64,000 nt of DNA from Baekduia alba (GTDB taxonomy: Bacteria > Actinomycetota > Thermoleophilia > Solirubrobacterales > Solirubrobacteraceae): contig NZ_CP114013.1 in the NCBI RefSeq assembly GCF_028416635.1, positions 3,968,001 to 4,032,000 on the forward strand, read 5' to 3'. The notes under the pieces are model-generated. The model did no database searches, was not told the origin of the DNA, and saw only the letters and a program-made list of their open reading frames with translations. Below, piece by piece: positions 15,357-23,991 of this stretch. The stretch's first letter is position 1, and each line of letters begins with the position of its first letter. The translations under genes and the position numbers were made by a program.

Positions 15357-15466
15357 GCCCTGCGGGAGCTCACCTGTCGCGTCGATCGCCGCCGCGCGCG
15401 AAGCGAGCGCGCCGCGCACCAGCTCGCGCGCGAGCGTCGGCTCGGAGGGCACCGCCTCGACGCCGA

Positions 15467-16090
15467 TCACGCCGCCCACAGCCCGAGGCGCCGGTAGCGG
15501 GGCTCGAACACCAGCTGGTTGACGATCCTGAGCGGCCCCGGCAAGGCCGAGAAGAACCGCGCCCGCGTCTCGGCGCTGGCGCCGTCGACGATCCACGGGA
15601 CGTACATCGCCGCGCCCTTCAGGCCCTGCTTGCGGCGCATCGCCGCACCGAACCCGCGCCAGTCCGCGGGCTCGAGGACCTCCTGGATCAGCGGCAGCGC
15701 GCTGCTCTCCTCGTGCTTCAGATGGCCGTCGAGGACCCCGGCCAGCTCGTCGACGCGACGGGCGAGCACGGCGTCGTCGCCACCGGCGAGCGCCGCGTCG
15801 AGCGCCTCGAGCAGGGGGTCGAGCACCGCGTGCTCGTCCTCCATCTCCTGCAGCATCGCCAGGCGCCCCGGATCGTCGCCGATCGCCCGGTAGAGCCGCG
15901 GCCACAGGTCGTCGTCCTCGACGGTGTGATGGACGTGCAGCTGCGCCTTGAAGTTCGCCCACCCGGCCTGGACCGACGACGAGCCGGCTCGGCCCGTGGC
16001 GATCGCCGCCGCCAGGCGCTGCACGTCACGCCGCAGCGCGTCGTGCGTGACGTACATCATGGTGAAGTCGATCTGCTGTGTTTCGCTCAT
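15467..16090 (-). CDS. Hemerythrin-domain protein (paralogue 1)
   Basis: The 207-residue protein begins MSETQQIDFTMMYVTHDALRRD and shows the hemerythrin HHE pattern: LHVHHTVEDDDLWPRL, EDEHAVLDPLLEALD and HLKHEESSALPLIQEV. Together these supply the His/Glu/Asp ligands for a di-iron centre. The last third (YVPWIVDGA ... PRYRRLGLWAA) is a conserved C-terminal extension. It overlaps the RibBA-like stop by four bases and is the last gene of the ring-cleavage operon, so it may store or sense O2/iron for the dioxygenases. A close paralogue lies at 53233-53868. Confidence 0.85.
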   Translation of the reverse strand: MSETQQIDFTMMYVTHDALRRDVQRLAAAIATGRAGSSSVQAGWANFKAQLHVHHTVEDDDLWPRLYRAIGDDPGRLAMLQEMEDEHAVLDPLLEALDAALAGGDDAVLARRVDELAGVLDGHLKHEESSALPLIQEVLEPADWRGFGAAMRRKQGLKGAAMYVPWIVDGASAETRARFFSALPGPLRIVNQLVFEPRYRRLGLWAA

Positions 16091-17097
16091 AGCTCAGAGA
16101 CAACGCGCAAGGGGGCATTGTGACACGACGACGAGACGCCGAGCTCGGCCAGGATCTGGATCGCGACGCCGGCGTCCCGGACGTCGGGCGCCTCGCGCGG
16201 GTGGTGGCCGCCGAACCCGTGCTGGCCGAGGTAGAGCAGCACCCCGGCGCCCTCGGCCTCGATCAGCGTCAGGGCGGACTCCAGCCGCGCGGCGCAGTCG
16301 CAGCCCAGCGAGCGCAGGACGTCACCGGCCAGGCACCCGGCGTGCACGCGGACGAGCACGCCGGCGACCCCGGCGACGTCGCCCTTGACCAGCGCGACGT
16401 GCTGGCGATCGTCGACCAGCGAGCGGTAGCCGTGCACGGCGAAGCGCCCGAACGCGGTCGCCAGCGCCGTCGTCCCGACGCGCTCGACGAGCCGCTCGTG
16501 ACGGCGCCGATGCGCGATGAGGTCGGCGATCGTCACCGCCGGCAGGCCATGCCGGCGCACGAAGCCGTCGAGCTCGCCGAGGCCCGCCACCGACCCGTCC
16601 TCGTTGCGCACGGGGCAGATCACGCCGGCCGGGGCGAGGCCCGCCAGGCGGGCGAGGTCCACGGACGCCTCGATGTGCCCGGCCCGCTCCAGGACGCCGC
16701 CCGCGCGCGCCTTCAGCGGCCGGACGTGGCCCGGCACGACGATGTCGGCGCGGCCCTTGGCGGGGTCGGCGGCGGTCCGGATCGTGTGCGCCTGGTCGGC
16801 CGTCGAGATCCCGGTCGTCACGCCGTCGCGCGCCTCGATCGTCACCGTGAACGGGGTGTCGCGCACGGCCTCGGGCCGCAGGGACATCACCCGCAGGCCC
16901 AGCTCGTCGCACCGCTCGGGCGCGAGCGCCAGGCCGATCCAGCCACCGGCGCGCCGCGTGAGGAACGTGATGGCCTCGGCGGTCGCGCGCTGGGCGCCGA
17001 GCACGACGTGACCGGGCGTCTGGGCGTCCGCCTCGTCGACGACCACGACCATGCCGCCCGCGCCGATCGCGTCCGCAGCCTGCTCGACGCTGGTCAT
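16087..17097 (-). CDS. RibBA-like protein with altered catalytic residues
   Basis: This 336-residue protein aligns with bifunctional 3,4-dihydroxy-2-butanone 4-phosphate synthase / GTP cyclohydrolase II. Conserved parts are FTVTIEARDGVTTGIST (83-99), PGHVRPLKAR (122-131), RAGHIEAS and the zinc cysteines Cys255, Cys266 and Cys268. However, the synthase motif DRENEGD is replaced by AQTPG and the second acidic site (CEI) reads CPV. The cyclohydrolase QEGRGIG reads QHGFGGH, and about 20 residues after it are missing (the family total is about 400). Riboflavin synthesis activity is doubtful. It is embedded in the catabolic operon between the aldolase and hemerythrin genes. Confidence 0.75.
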   Translation of the reverse strand: MTSVEQAADAIGAGGMVVVVDEADAQTPGHVVLGAQRATAEAITFLTRRAGGWIGLALAPERCDELGLRVMSLRPEAVRDTPFTVTIEARDGVTTGISTADQAHTIRTAADPAKGRADIVVPGHVRPLKARAGGVLERAGHIEASVDLARLAGLAPAGVICPVRNEDGSVAGLGELDGFVRRHGLPAVTIADLIAHRRRHERLVERVGTTALATAFGRFAVHGYRSLVDDRQHVALVKGDVAGVAGVLVRVHAGCLAGDVLRSLGCDCAARLESALTLIEAEGAGVLLYLGQHGFGGHHPREAPDVRDAGVAIQILAELGVSSSCHNAPLRVVSEL

Positions 17098-18095
17098 GCG
17101 CCGCCGTCCGCCAGTTGCGCGGCGACGTCGATGATCATGTCCTCCTGGCCGCCGACGACGCGACGGCGGCCGAGCTCGAGCAGGATGTCGCGCGGATCGA
17201 CGCCGTACTTCTCCCCCGCGCGGCGCGCGTGCAGGAGGAACGACGAGTACACGCCGGCGTAGCCGATCGTCAACCCGTCGCGGTCGATCGCCGGCGGGCG
17301 GTCCATGAGCGGCCGGACGACCTCCTCGGCGACGTCCATCAACGTGAAGGGGTCGGCGCCGATCGCCATCTCGGCGCGCTCGAGCGCGACCGCGAGCACC
17401 TCGGTGGCCGCGTTGCCGGCCCCGGCCCCCAGCCCGCAGAGCGAGCCGTCGACCCAGGTCGCGCCGGACGCCACGCCGGCGATGACGTTCGCCACCGCGC
17501 AGCCGAGGTTGTTGTGCGTGTGGATCCCGACGTCGCACCCGATCGTGTCGCCCAGGGCCGCGACACGCTCACGGATGCCACGCGGCAGCAGCGCTCCGGC
17601 GGAGTCGACGACGTACACGCAGGCGGCCCCGCAGCGCTCCATCAGCCGCGCCTGCTCGGCCAGCGCCGCAGGCTCGAGCATGTGGCTCATCATCAGGAAG
17701 CCGACGGGCGTCATCCCGTTCTCGGCCGCCCACGACAGGTGCTGGGCGGCGATGTCGGCCTCGGTGCAGTGCGTCGCCACCCGCGCGACCCGTGCCCCGA
17801 GCTGCTGGGCGCGCCGCAGGTCGGCCAGCGTGCCGATCCCCGGCAGCAGCAGCACCGCGACGTCGGTGGACGGCGCGGCGGCGACGACGGCCTCGACGAG
17901 CGCCGCGTCGGCCGTGGCCGCGTGCCCGTACTGGATCGACGAGCCGCCGAGGCCGTCGCCGTGGCCCACCTCGATGACGTCGACGGCGGCCGCGTCGAGC
18001 CCGCGCGCGACGGCCGCGGCCTCGTCGACCGTGAAGCGGTGCCCGACCGAGTGCATCCCGTCGCGCAGGCTCGAGTCGCAGAGCCGCGGGCTCAT
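17094..18095 (-). CDS. 4-hydroxy-2-oxovalerate aldolase
   Basis: This 333-residue DmpG/BphI/HsaF-type enzyme cleaves 4-hydroxy-2-oxoacids to pyruvate and an aldehyde in the last step of meta-cleavage pathways. It begins [15 protein letters not shown] with the catalytic Arg-Asp pair and a His. HTHNNLG supplies the metal-binding histidines, and the C-terminal communication domain follows. It overlaps by four bases with its partner acylating dehydrogenase at 18092, with which it forms a channelling complex. Slightly short for the family (about 340-350) but intact. Confidence 0.93.
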   Translation of the reverse strand: MSPRLCDSSLRDGMHSVGHRFTVDEAAAVARGLDAAAVDVIEVGHGDGLGGSSIQYGHAATADAALVEAVVAAAPSTDVAVLLLPGIGTLADLRRAQQLGARVARVATHCTEADIAAQHLSWAAENGMTPVGFLMMSHMLEPAALAEQARLMERCGAACVYVVDSAGALLPRGIRERVAALGDTIGCDVGIHTHNNLGCAVANVIAGVASGATWVDGSLCGLGAGAGNAATEVLAVALERAEMAIGADPFTLMDVAEEVVRPLMDRPPAIDRDGLTIGYAGVYSSFLLHARRAGEKYGVDPRDILLELGRRRVVGGQEDMIIDVAAQLADGGA

Positions 18096-18970
18096 CGCGT
18101 ACCTCCTTCGACGACCATCCGCTGGGCGATCCGCTCGCCGACGCGCGCGGCGGCCGCGGTCATGATGTCCAGGTTGCCGGAGTAGTGCGGGAGGAAGTCG
18201 CCGGCGCCCTCGACCTCGACCATCACGGTCACGCGGTCGCCGTCGGTGTCGCAGAGCACCAGCCGGTAGCCGGGGACGTACTGGCGGACCGACACCACCA
18301 TGTCGGCCACCGAGCGCTCGATCGTCGCCGCGTCGGGCTCCTCCACCGTGGCGAAGATCGTCGCGCGCATCAGGATCGGCGGGTCGGCCGGGTTGAGGAT
18401 GATGATGGCCTTGCCACGGGTCGCGCCGCCGACGCGCTCGATGCCCTCCGCGGTGGTCTCGGTGAACTCGTCGATGTTCTGCCGCGTCCCCGGACCGGCG
18501 CTCGCGCTGGCGATCGTCGCGACGATCTCGCCGTACCGCGCGCCGGCGACGCGGTCGATGGCGTGGACCATCGGGATCGTCGCCTGCCCGCCGCAGGTGA
18601 CCATGTTCACGTTGGGCGCGTCGAGGTGGGCTTCGAGGTTGACGGTCGGCACGACGTAGGGCCCGATCGCCGCCGGCGTGAGGTCGACGACGGTCTTGCC
18701 CGCCGCCTCCAGCACCGGCCAGTTCGCGCGGTGCGCGCCGGCGCCGGTGGCCTCGAACACCAAGGGGATGTCGTCGCGCGCGACGACCGCGCCGGCGCCG
18801 TCGGCCGACGTCTCGACGCCCATCTGCGCGGCGCGGACCAGACCGGGCGAGTCGGGGACGATCCCGACCATCAGCGCGACCTCGACCACGGCGCTGCGCT
18901 GCAGCTTGACCAGCAGGTCGGTGCCGATGTTGCCCGGCCCGATGATCGCGGCCTTCACCTTGGCGGTCAT
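18092..18970 (-). CDS. Acetaldehyde dehydrogenase (acylating)
   Basis: The 292-residue DmpF/BphJ/HsaG-type enzyme oxidises acetaldehyde or propanal to the acyl-CoA with NAD+. The dinucleotide motif GPGNIGTD is at residues 11-18. The catalytic cysteine lies in [36 protein letters not shown] and IILNPADPP are family hallmarks. It receives the aldehyde directly from the aldolase at 17094. Start and stop overlap with both neighbours by four bases. Confidence 0.94.
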   Translation of the reverse strand: MTAKVKAAIIGPGNIGTDLLVKLQRSAVVEVALMVGIVPDSPGLVRAAQMGVETSADGAGAVVARDDIPLVFEATGAGAHRANWPVLEAAGKTVVDLTPAAIGPYVVPTVNLEAHLDAPNVNMVTCGGQATIPMVHAIDRVAGARYGEIVATIASASAGPGTRQNIDEFTETTAEGIERVGGATRGKAIIILNPADPPILMRATIFATVEEPDAATIERSVADMVVSVRQYVPGYRLVLCDTDGDRVTVMVEVEGAGDFLPHYSGNLDIMTAAAARVGERIAQRMVVEGGTR

Positions 18971-19767
18971 CGGCCGAACCTCACGGCGACCTCGCCGAGC
19001 GGCCCGAGCTTCGCGCGGAAGCGGTCGCCCGCGTAGGCGTCGACCATCCGCGTGCAGGCGCCGGAGAGCACGACGTCACCGGCCTGCAGGGACACACCGT
19101 GCCGATGCAGCGCGTTGGCCAGCCACGCGACCGCGCGCCGCGGGTCGCCCAGGACCGCGGACGAGTGCCCGTCGGCCACGCGCGAGCGCCCGCGCACCAG
19201 GTCGACGGCGATGTCGGCGACGTCGACCTCGTCGAGGTGCGTGATCCGATCGCCGAGCACGAAGGCGGCCGACGAGGCGTTGTCGGCGATCGTGTCGAAC
19301 AGCGCGACCCGCCAGTCGGCGATGCGGCTGTCGACGATCTCGATCGCCGCGCGCACGTGCGCGGTCGCGGCCGTGACATCGCCGACGTCCACGTCCGGGC
19401 CGGCCAGGGGCGCGGAGAGGACGAACGCGACCTCGACCTCGACGCGCGGCGCGATCAGCGCCGACCGCGACAGCTCGTGGCCGTCGGGCTTGTGCATGTC
19501 GTCGAGCAGCGCGCCGTAGTCGGGCTCGCCGACGCCGAGCTGCGCCTGGACCGCCGCGGAGGTCAGGCCGATCTTGTGGCCGACCAGCCGCGCGCCGCGC
19601 AGCGTCCGCGCAGCGATGCCGGCCCGCTGGATGGCGTAGGCGTCGGCGACCGTCGGGACGGCGAGCACCTCGGCCAGCGGCGCGATCGGCGCCGCGTCGG
19701 ACCGCGCGCGCTCCAGGCGCTCGGCGAGCAGGTCGTGCGTGGCGGGTTCGAGCGACTCGGCGACCAT
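18967..19767 (-). CDS. 2-hydroxypenta-2,4-dienoate hydratase
   Basis: This 266-residue member of the MhpD/BphH/HsaE group hydrates 2-hydroxydienoates to 4-hydroxy-2-oxoacids, feeding the aldolase. It carries the family signatures GHKIGLTS (near 65), EVEVAFVL with metal-binding Glu residues, and [12 protein letters not shown]. The ATG at 19767 overlaps the SDR stop by one base (TGATG). Gene order hydratase, acylating dehydrogenase, aldolase is the standard lower meta-cleavage arrangement. Confidence 0.92.
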   Translation of the reverse strand: MVAESLEPATHDLLAERLERARSDAAPIAPLAEVLAVPTVADAYAIQRAGIAARTLRGARLVGHKIGLTSAAVQAQLGVGEPDYGALLDDMHKPDGHELSRSALIAPRVEVEVAFVLSAPLAGPDVDVGDVTAATAHVRAAIEIVDSRIADWRVALFDTIADNASSAAFVLGDRITHLDEVDVADIAVDLVRGRSRVADGHSSAVLGDPRRAVAWLANALHRHGVSLQAGDVVLSGACTRMVDAYAGDRFRAKLGPLGEVAVRFGR

Positions 19768-20558
19768 CAGGCCAGCTCGATCCCGCCGGTGACGTTCAGC
19801 GACTGGCCGACGACGTAGTCGAACGCCGGCGTGCACAGCAGCGCGACGAGTCGCGCGACCGCGGCCTCGTCGGGGAAGCCGCCCGCGGGCGCGCGGTCGG
19901 CGAGCTGCTGGGCGACGACGGCGGGCGTGGTGTCCAGCTGCTTGGCCCGGCGCGCGAAGACGCGGTCCAGGCGTTCGCCCTCGACCGGCCCGGGCGTCAC
20001 GGCGTTGACGTGCACGCCCCGCGGACGCAGCTCGGTGGCCGTCGTGCGCATGAGCGCGAGGACCGCCGCCTTGGACACCGCGTAAGGCAGCCGGAGCGGA
20101 TAGGCGCGCAGCCCGCCGCCGAGCGCCGAGAGGAAGACGATGTGGCCGGAGCCGCGGGCGGTCATGTGCGCCGCGGCGTGACGGGTGGCGAGGAAGGCGC
20201 CGCGGACGTTGACCGCGATGACGTGGTCCCAGTCGCTGGTCGCGATCGTCTCCAGCGGCGTCGTCGGCCCCTCGATCGCGGCGTTGTTGACGAGGATGTC
20301 GAGGCGCCCGTGCGTCGCCAGCACGTCGGCGAAGAGCTGCTGCACGTCGCCCTCGTGGGCGACGTCGCACCCGTGCGCGGTCGCCGTGCCGCCGGCTGAG
20401 CGGATCCTGGCGACGGCGTCGTCCAGCGCCTCCCGGCCGCGACCGGCGATCGCCACGTGGACGCCGTCGGCGGCGAGCGTCTGGGCGACCGCGCGCCCGA
20501 TGCCGCGACCGCCGCCGGTCACGAGCGCGACGCGCGGGCGGTCCGCGTCGGCGGTCAC
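19767..20558 (-). CDS. SDR-family oxidoreductase
   Basis: This 263-residue classical short-chain dehydrogenase starts at GTG 20558, overlapping the dioxygenase stop (GTGA). It has the cofactor motif TGGGRGIG, NNAAIEG, an active-site Ser in VFLSALGG and YAVSK with the catalytic Tyr and Lys. It ends in a QSLNVTGGIEL tail. Between an extradiol dioxygenase and the hydratase, it may oxidise a diol to the catechol, or reduce a ketone or alcohol side chain. The specificity cannot be read from sequence. Confidence 0.88.
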   Translation of the reverse strand: MTADADRPRVALVTGGGRGIGRAVAQTLAADGVHVAIAGRGREALDDAVARIRSAGGTATAHGCDVAHEGDVQQLFADVLATHGRLDILVNNAAIEGPTTPLETIATSDWDHVIAVNVRGAFLATRHAAAHMTARGSGHIVFLSALGGGLRAYPLRLPYAVSKAAVLALMRTTATELRPRGVHVNAVTPGPVEGERLDRVFARRAKQLDTTPAVVAQQLADRAPAGGFPDEAAVARLVALLCTPAFDYVVGQSLNVTGGIELA

Positions 20559-21490
20559 GCGCTCGCCCTGGCCGGCGGCCGCGACCAGTCCGCGACCGGC
20601 TGCCCCTCGTACATCGAGGCCGGCGGCCGCGCGCCCCACGCCAGCCGCCCGGTCGCCTCGAACTCCTCGGCGGTCCACGCCACCGGCTCGAAGTCGGGGT
20701 CCGGGATCAGGTAGTCGCCCGAGTAGATCTCGATGCGGTTGTCGTCCGGGTCGCGGATGTAGGAGAAGAACGCGTTGGTGATGCCGTGCCGGCCGGGCCC
20801 GAACTCGATCTGCGCCTGCATGCCGCGCGCGGCCATGCGATCGGCGACGTGCAGGACGTCGTGGCTCTCGGGCACGTAGAGCCCGACGTGGTGGATGAGC
20901 GTCCCGGGGCCCTGGACGAGCGCGACGTCATGGGTGGTCTGCTTGCGGTGCAGCCACGCCGCGAACGTCGTCCCGTCCGGGTGCAGCGCGTACTCGGAGA
21001 TCAGGAACCCGAGGCGCTCGCGGTAGTAGGCGACGCCCGCGTCGACCGGCCCGGGAAGCCGCAGGTTGAGGTGGTCGAGCCGGCTCGGCCCGCGGTTGCC
21101 GTGGGTGCGCAGCGTCCGCGCGACGGGCTCGACGCGGTGGTAGAACTCGACCGGGAAGCCGAGCGGGTCGCGCAGCCGGATCGCCGGTCCTTGGGCGCGC
21201 TCCTCCTCGGCGTCGACCTCGACGACGTCGATGCCGTCGGCGCGGTAGGCGGCCGCCAGCGCGTCGAGGTCGGCGGGGTCGTCGACCCGGAAGCCGATGT
21301 GGCCGAGCCCGTTGCCCGCCGCGCGCGTGAGGATCAGCGTGTGGTGCTCGCGGTCCTCCAGGCAGCGCAGGTAGACGTGGTCGTCGTCGCGCTCGGTCTC
21401 GATCAGGCCGAGGACGTCGACGTAGAAGTCGGCGCTGCGGTCGAGGTCGGCGCTGAACAGCTCGACGTGGCCGACGCGGGTCACTGCCAT
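20555..21490 (-). CDS. Extradiol ring-cleavage dioxygenase (catechol 2,3-dioxygenase type)
   Basis: The 311-residue protein has two vicinal-oxygen-chelate domains. The C-terminal one carries the Fe(II) ligands: His in RLDHLNLRL, His in LIHHVGLYV and Glu in NRIEIYSGDY. Conserved active-site residues include the His of GRHGITNAFF. It cleaves a catechol adjacent to its hydroxyls. The N-terminal domain (VGHVELFSADLDRSADFY) is structural. It is upstream of the SDR and hydratase and downstream of the hydrolase in one operon. A second, different enzyme of the type is at 27834. Confidence 0.92.
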   Translation of the reverse strand: MAVTRVGHVELFSADLDRSADFYVDVLGLIETERDDDHVYLRCLEDREHHTLILTRAAGNGLGHIGFRVDDPADLDALAAAYRADGIDVVEVDAEEERAQGPAIRLRDPLGFPVEFYHRVEPVARTLRTHGNRGPSRLDHLNLRLPGPVDAGVAYYRERLGFLISEYALHPDGTTFAAWLHRKQTTHDVALVQGPGTLIHHVGLYVPESHDVLHVADRMAARGMQAQIEFGPGRHGITNAFFSYIRDPDDNRIEIYSGDYLIPDPDFEPVAWTAEEFEATGRLAWGARPPASMYEGQPVADWSRPPARASA

Positions 21491-21521
21491 GGGGATCGCT
21501 TTCGCTCGGTGATGGAGGTCG

Positions 21522-22406
21522 TCACGCCCGCGCCCGCTCGGAGTCGAGGAACGCGAGGCTGATGTCGTTGAAGGTGTCGGGCTGCTCGAACTGCGGCCAG
21601 TGGCCGCAGTCGCGCATGACGACGAGGCGCGCGTCGGGGATGGCCTCGGCGAACCACTCGCCGACGGGCACGTCGGCCATCGGGTCGTGCGTCGTCCAGA
21701 GCACCAGCGTCGGCGCCCCGATCCGCGCCAGGCGCTCCCCGGTCAGGAGGTTGCGCCGGCGCGTATCGAGCTCGAGCAGGACGAGGCGGTCGTCGATCGC
21801 GTCCTGGAAGACGGGGCGGTCGTAGATCGCCTGCCGGATCGCCACGAGCTCGGGCGTCACGGTCTCGGGGTGGGCCATCAGCCACTCCAGCCGGCGGCGC
21901 ACGGTCTCGGCGGTCGGCGTCAGCATCGCCTCGCGCGTCAGCCCGCGCAGCCGGTCCAGCACCGCCTCGTCCGCGGTCGCGCCGCCGGGCGTGTTGAGCA
22001 GCAGCCGCCCGACGCGCTCGGGGTGCTCGCTGGCGAACCACGCGGCGACCCAGCCGCCCAGGGACTCACCGGAGAGGTGGGCCCACTCGAGGTCGAGGGC
22101 GTCGAGCACCGCGCCGAGGTGGGCGACGTAGTCGGGGATCTCGCACGGCCGGCCGGGCGCGTCGGTGTACCCGTGGGCGAGCAGGTCGACGGCGACGACG
22201 TGGAAGCGCTCGGCGTGGGCGGCGAGGTTGCGCGAGTACGCCTCGGCGTGCCCGCCGGTGCCGTGCAGCAGGATCAGCGGCTCGCCTTCGCCGGCCTCGA
22301 CCACCCGCGTCCGGATGCCACCGGCATCGATCCAGCGCTGGGCGAACGGCAGGCCGGCGAGGTCGAGCCAGGCGGTGCGCTGCGCGGTGGTGGCTGAGAC
22401 AGTCAT
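21522..22406 (-). CDS. Alpha/beta hydrolase, meta-cleavage product hydrolase type
   Basis: This is a 294-residue MhpC/BphD-like hydrolase. It carries an oxyanion motif HGTGGHAEAY, nucleophile elbow GESLGGW, an acid in LWTTHDPMADV and a His in DCGHWPQFEQP. Such enzymes hydrolyse the C-C bond of ring-fission products to give a 2-hydroxydienoate plus an acid. It is the first gene of the eight-gene minus-strand operon. The palindrome at 22405-22421 overlaps its ATG, which implies direct repression by the divergent IclR protein. Confidence 0.87.
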   Translation of the reverse strand: MTVSATTAQRTAWLDLAGLPFAQRWIDAGGIRTRVVEAGEGEPLILLHGTGGHAEAYSRNLAAHAERFHVVAVDLLAHGYTDAPGRPCEIPDYVAHLGAVLDALDLEWAHLSGESLGGWVAAWFASEHPERVGRLLLNTPGGATADEAVLDRLRGLTREAMLTPTAETVRRRLEWLMAHPETVTPELVAIRQAIYDRPVFQDAIDDRLVLLELDTRRRNLLTGERLARIGAPTLVLWTTHDPMADVPVGEWFAEAIPDARLVVMRDCGHWPQFEQPDTFNDISLAFLDSERARA

Positions 22407-22421
22407 TCTGTAGAGCAGAAT
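22405..22421. promoter_or_regulatory. IclR-type operator, ATTCT-N7-AGAAT (site A)
   Basis: ATTCTGTAGAGCAGAAT is a perfect inverted repeat with 6-bp arms. It overlaps the ATG of the hydrolase and ends 17 nt before the ATG of the IclR gene. It is the member of the five-site family closest to a regulator gene. Confidence 0.72.
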
Positions 22422-22438
22422 TGCTATCCTCAACGCAG

Positions 22439-23194
22439 ATGGCAAGCGTCGGTCCCACCCAGCGGAACGCGCCCTCGGTCCTCGGCCGCGCGTTCGCCGT
22501 GCTCGACGCCTTCGGCGCCGCCGACGGCCGCTCGCTGAGCCTCAGCGCGATCGCCCGCCGGGCGGGCCTCCCGAAGTCCACCGCCCACCGGATCGTCGCC
22601 CAGCTGCTGGACTGGGGCGCGCTCTCGCGCGACGGCGACCTCCTGCGCCTCGGCCCACGGCTGTTCGAGCTCGGCACGCTCGGGGCCCAGACGCGGGACC
22701 TGCGCGAGGCCGCGATGCCCGCCATGCAGGTCCTCTACGCCGCGACGCGCGAGACCGTGCATCTGGGCGCGCGCGAGGACACCGACGTGCTGTACGTCGA
22801 GAAGCTGCACGGCCACCGGCCGTCCGGCGCCTCGACGCGCCTCGGCGGCCGGATGCCGCTGCGCAGCACGGGGCTCGGCAAGGCGATCCTCGCGTTCTCC
22901 CCCGTGGCGGTCGTCGACGCCGCGCTCGCGACGCCGGTCGTCACGCCGACCGTCCACACCGTCACCGACCCCGTCGCCCTGCGGGCCGAGCTGGACGAGA
23001 TCCGGCGCACCGGCGTCGCGTTCGACCGCGGCGAGACGCTCACGCAGGTGGCCTGCGCCGCCGCGCCCATCGTCGCGCCCGGCGGCCTGGCGGTCGGCGC
23101 GCTGTCGATCACCGCGCCGGTCGCCCGCTTCGACGCCCACCGCTTCGCGACCGCCGTGCGCTCCGGCGCGGTCGCCGTCTCGCGCGCGCTCTAG
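22439..23194 (+). CDS. IclR-family transcriptional regulator (candidate master regulator)
   Basis: This 251-residue protein (ATG 22439; a TTG at 22421 is less likely because it lies in the operator) has the IclR winged helix (SLSAIARRAGLPKSTAHRIVAQLL, residues about 36-59). A GAF-like effector domain follows (TVHLGAREDTDVLYVEKL, PLRSTGLGKAILAF, GVAFDRGETLTQVACAAAP). Aromatic-pathway regulators such as PcaR/MhpR have this build. It is divergent from the first catabolic operon, with site A between. It overlaps the convergent cyclase gene by four bases. Confidence 0.9.
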   Translation: MASVGPTQRNAPSVLGRAFAVLDAFGAADGRSLSLSAIARRAGLPKSTAHRIVAQLLDWGALSRDGDLLRLGPRLFELGTLGAQTRDLREAAMPAMQVLYAATRETVHLGAREDTDVLYVEKLHGHRPSGASTRLGGRMPLRSTGLGKAILAFSPVAVVDAALATPVVTPTVHTVTDPVALRAELDEIRRTGVAFDRGETLTQVACAAAPIVAPGGLAVGALSITAPVARFDAHRFATAVRSGAVAVSRAL

Positions 23195-23991
23195 CGCTCG
23201 TCGTCGACGATCGCCACCACGCGCGACCAGGACGCGCTGGCGTCGGCGATCAGCACCGGGAGCGCGAGCACGAGGAACCCGGTCGGGGCGGGCAGCCGGT
23301 CCAGGTGGCAGAGCTGCTCGATCTGCGCGTACTCCTGCTCGGTGCCGAAGTAGTGCGACTCCCAGAACTGCTCGCGATCACCGGAGCGCGCCTCGGCCAC
23401 CATCACGTCGAACGGCCGGTCCAGCCCCCAGGCGTCGATGCCGATCAGCCGGACGCCGGCCTCGACCAGCAGCTGCGTCGCCGAGCGACGCAGTCCCGGC
23501 TGGCGGTTGGGATAGCCGGGCTCGGCGAAGCCCACAGAGGCGCCCGTGTGGAGCAACACGATGTCGTAGGGCGACAGGACGTGGCCGATGCGCGCGAGCT
23601 CGGCGCGGACGTCGTCGGCATCGATCCCGGCCCCGACCGGCTTGGCCGTGAAGTCCAGCAGGACGCCGGGGCCCATGAACCAGCGCAGCGGCAGCTGGTC
23701 GACGCGGCGCGCCGGCGCGCCACCGGAGAGCGGTCCGTAGTGATACGGGGCGTCGACGTGCGTTCCCGAGTGCGTCGTGAGCTCGACGGTCTCCGCCGCC
23801 CCGCCGAGGCCGTCGCGCCAGAGGTCCTCGGACCCCAGCCGCGCGCCGATCTGACGCACCGACTCGGCGTGGTCGACGTAGGTGATGCTGTGCGGGTTGG
23901 GCTCGAAGCCGGCGGTCGCGTTGCTCAGCCGCCGGCTGAGGTCGATGACGCGGACGTCGCGACCGCCGAACGCGAAGCGCTCGCCGCTCAC
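23191..23991 (-). CDS. Cyclase/kynurenine-formamidase-family hydrolase
   Basis: This 266-residue protein of the cyclase family has the metal-binding signature HSGTHVDAPYHY. Other family features are RVIDLSRRLSN near the N-terminus, IVLLHTGAS and GIDAWGLDRP. Family members hydrolyse formamides, lactones or ring imides using a divalent metal. It starts with a GTG overlapping the upstream monooxygenase stop and is the last gene of the second catabolic operon. It may open a lactone produced by a Baeyer-Villiger-type step of the neighbouring flavin enzymes; that is inference. Confidence 0.85.
   Translation of the reverse strand: MSGERFAFGGRDVRVIDLSRRLSNATAGFEPNPHSITYVDHAESVRQIGARLGSEDLWRDGLGGAAETVELTTHSGTHVDAPYHYGPLSGGAPARRVDQLPLRWFMGPGVLLDFTAKPVGAGIDADDVRAELARIGHVLSPYDIVLLHTGASVGFAEPGYPNRQPGLRRSATQLLVEAGVRLIGIDAWGLDRPFDVMVAEARSGDREQFWESHYFGTEQEYAQIEQLCHLDRLPAPTGFLVLALPVLIADASASWSRVVAIVDDER

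Noticed and set aside
15360-15466. A minus-strand coding piece (VIGVEAVPSEPTLARELV) between the amidase remnant and the hemerythrin
   Set aside because: It looks codon-like but has no start, no recognised family and lies downstream of the hemerythrin stop; it may be part of the rearrangement scar.
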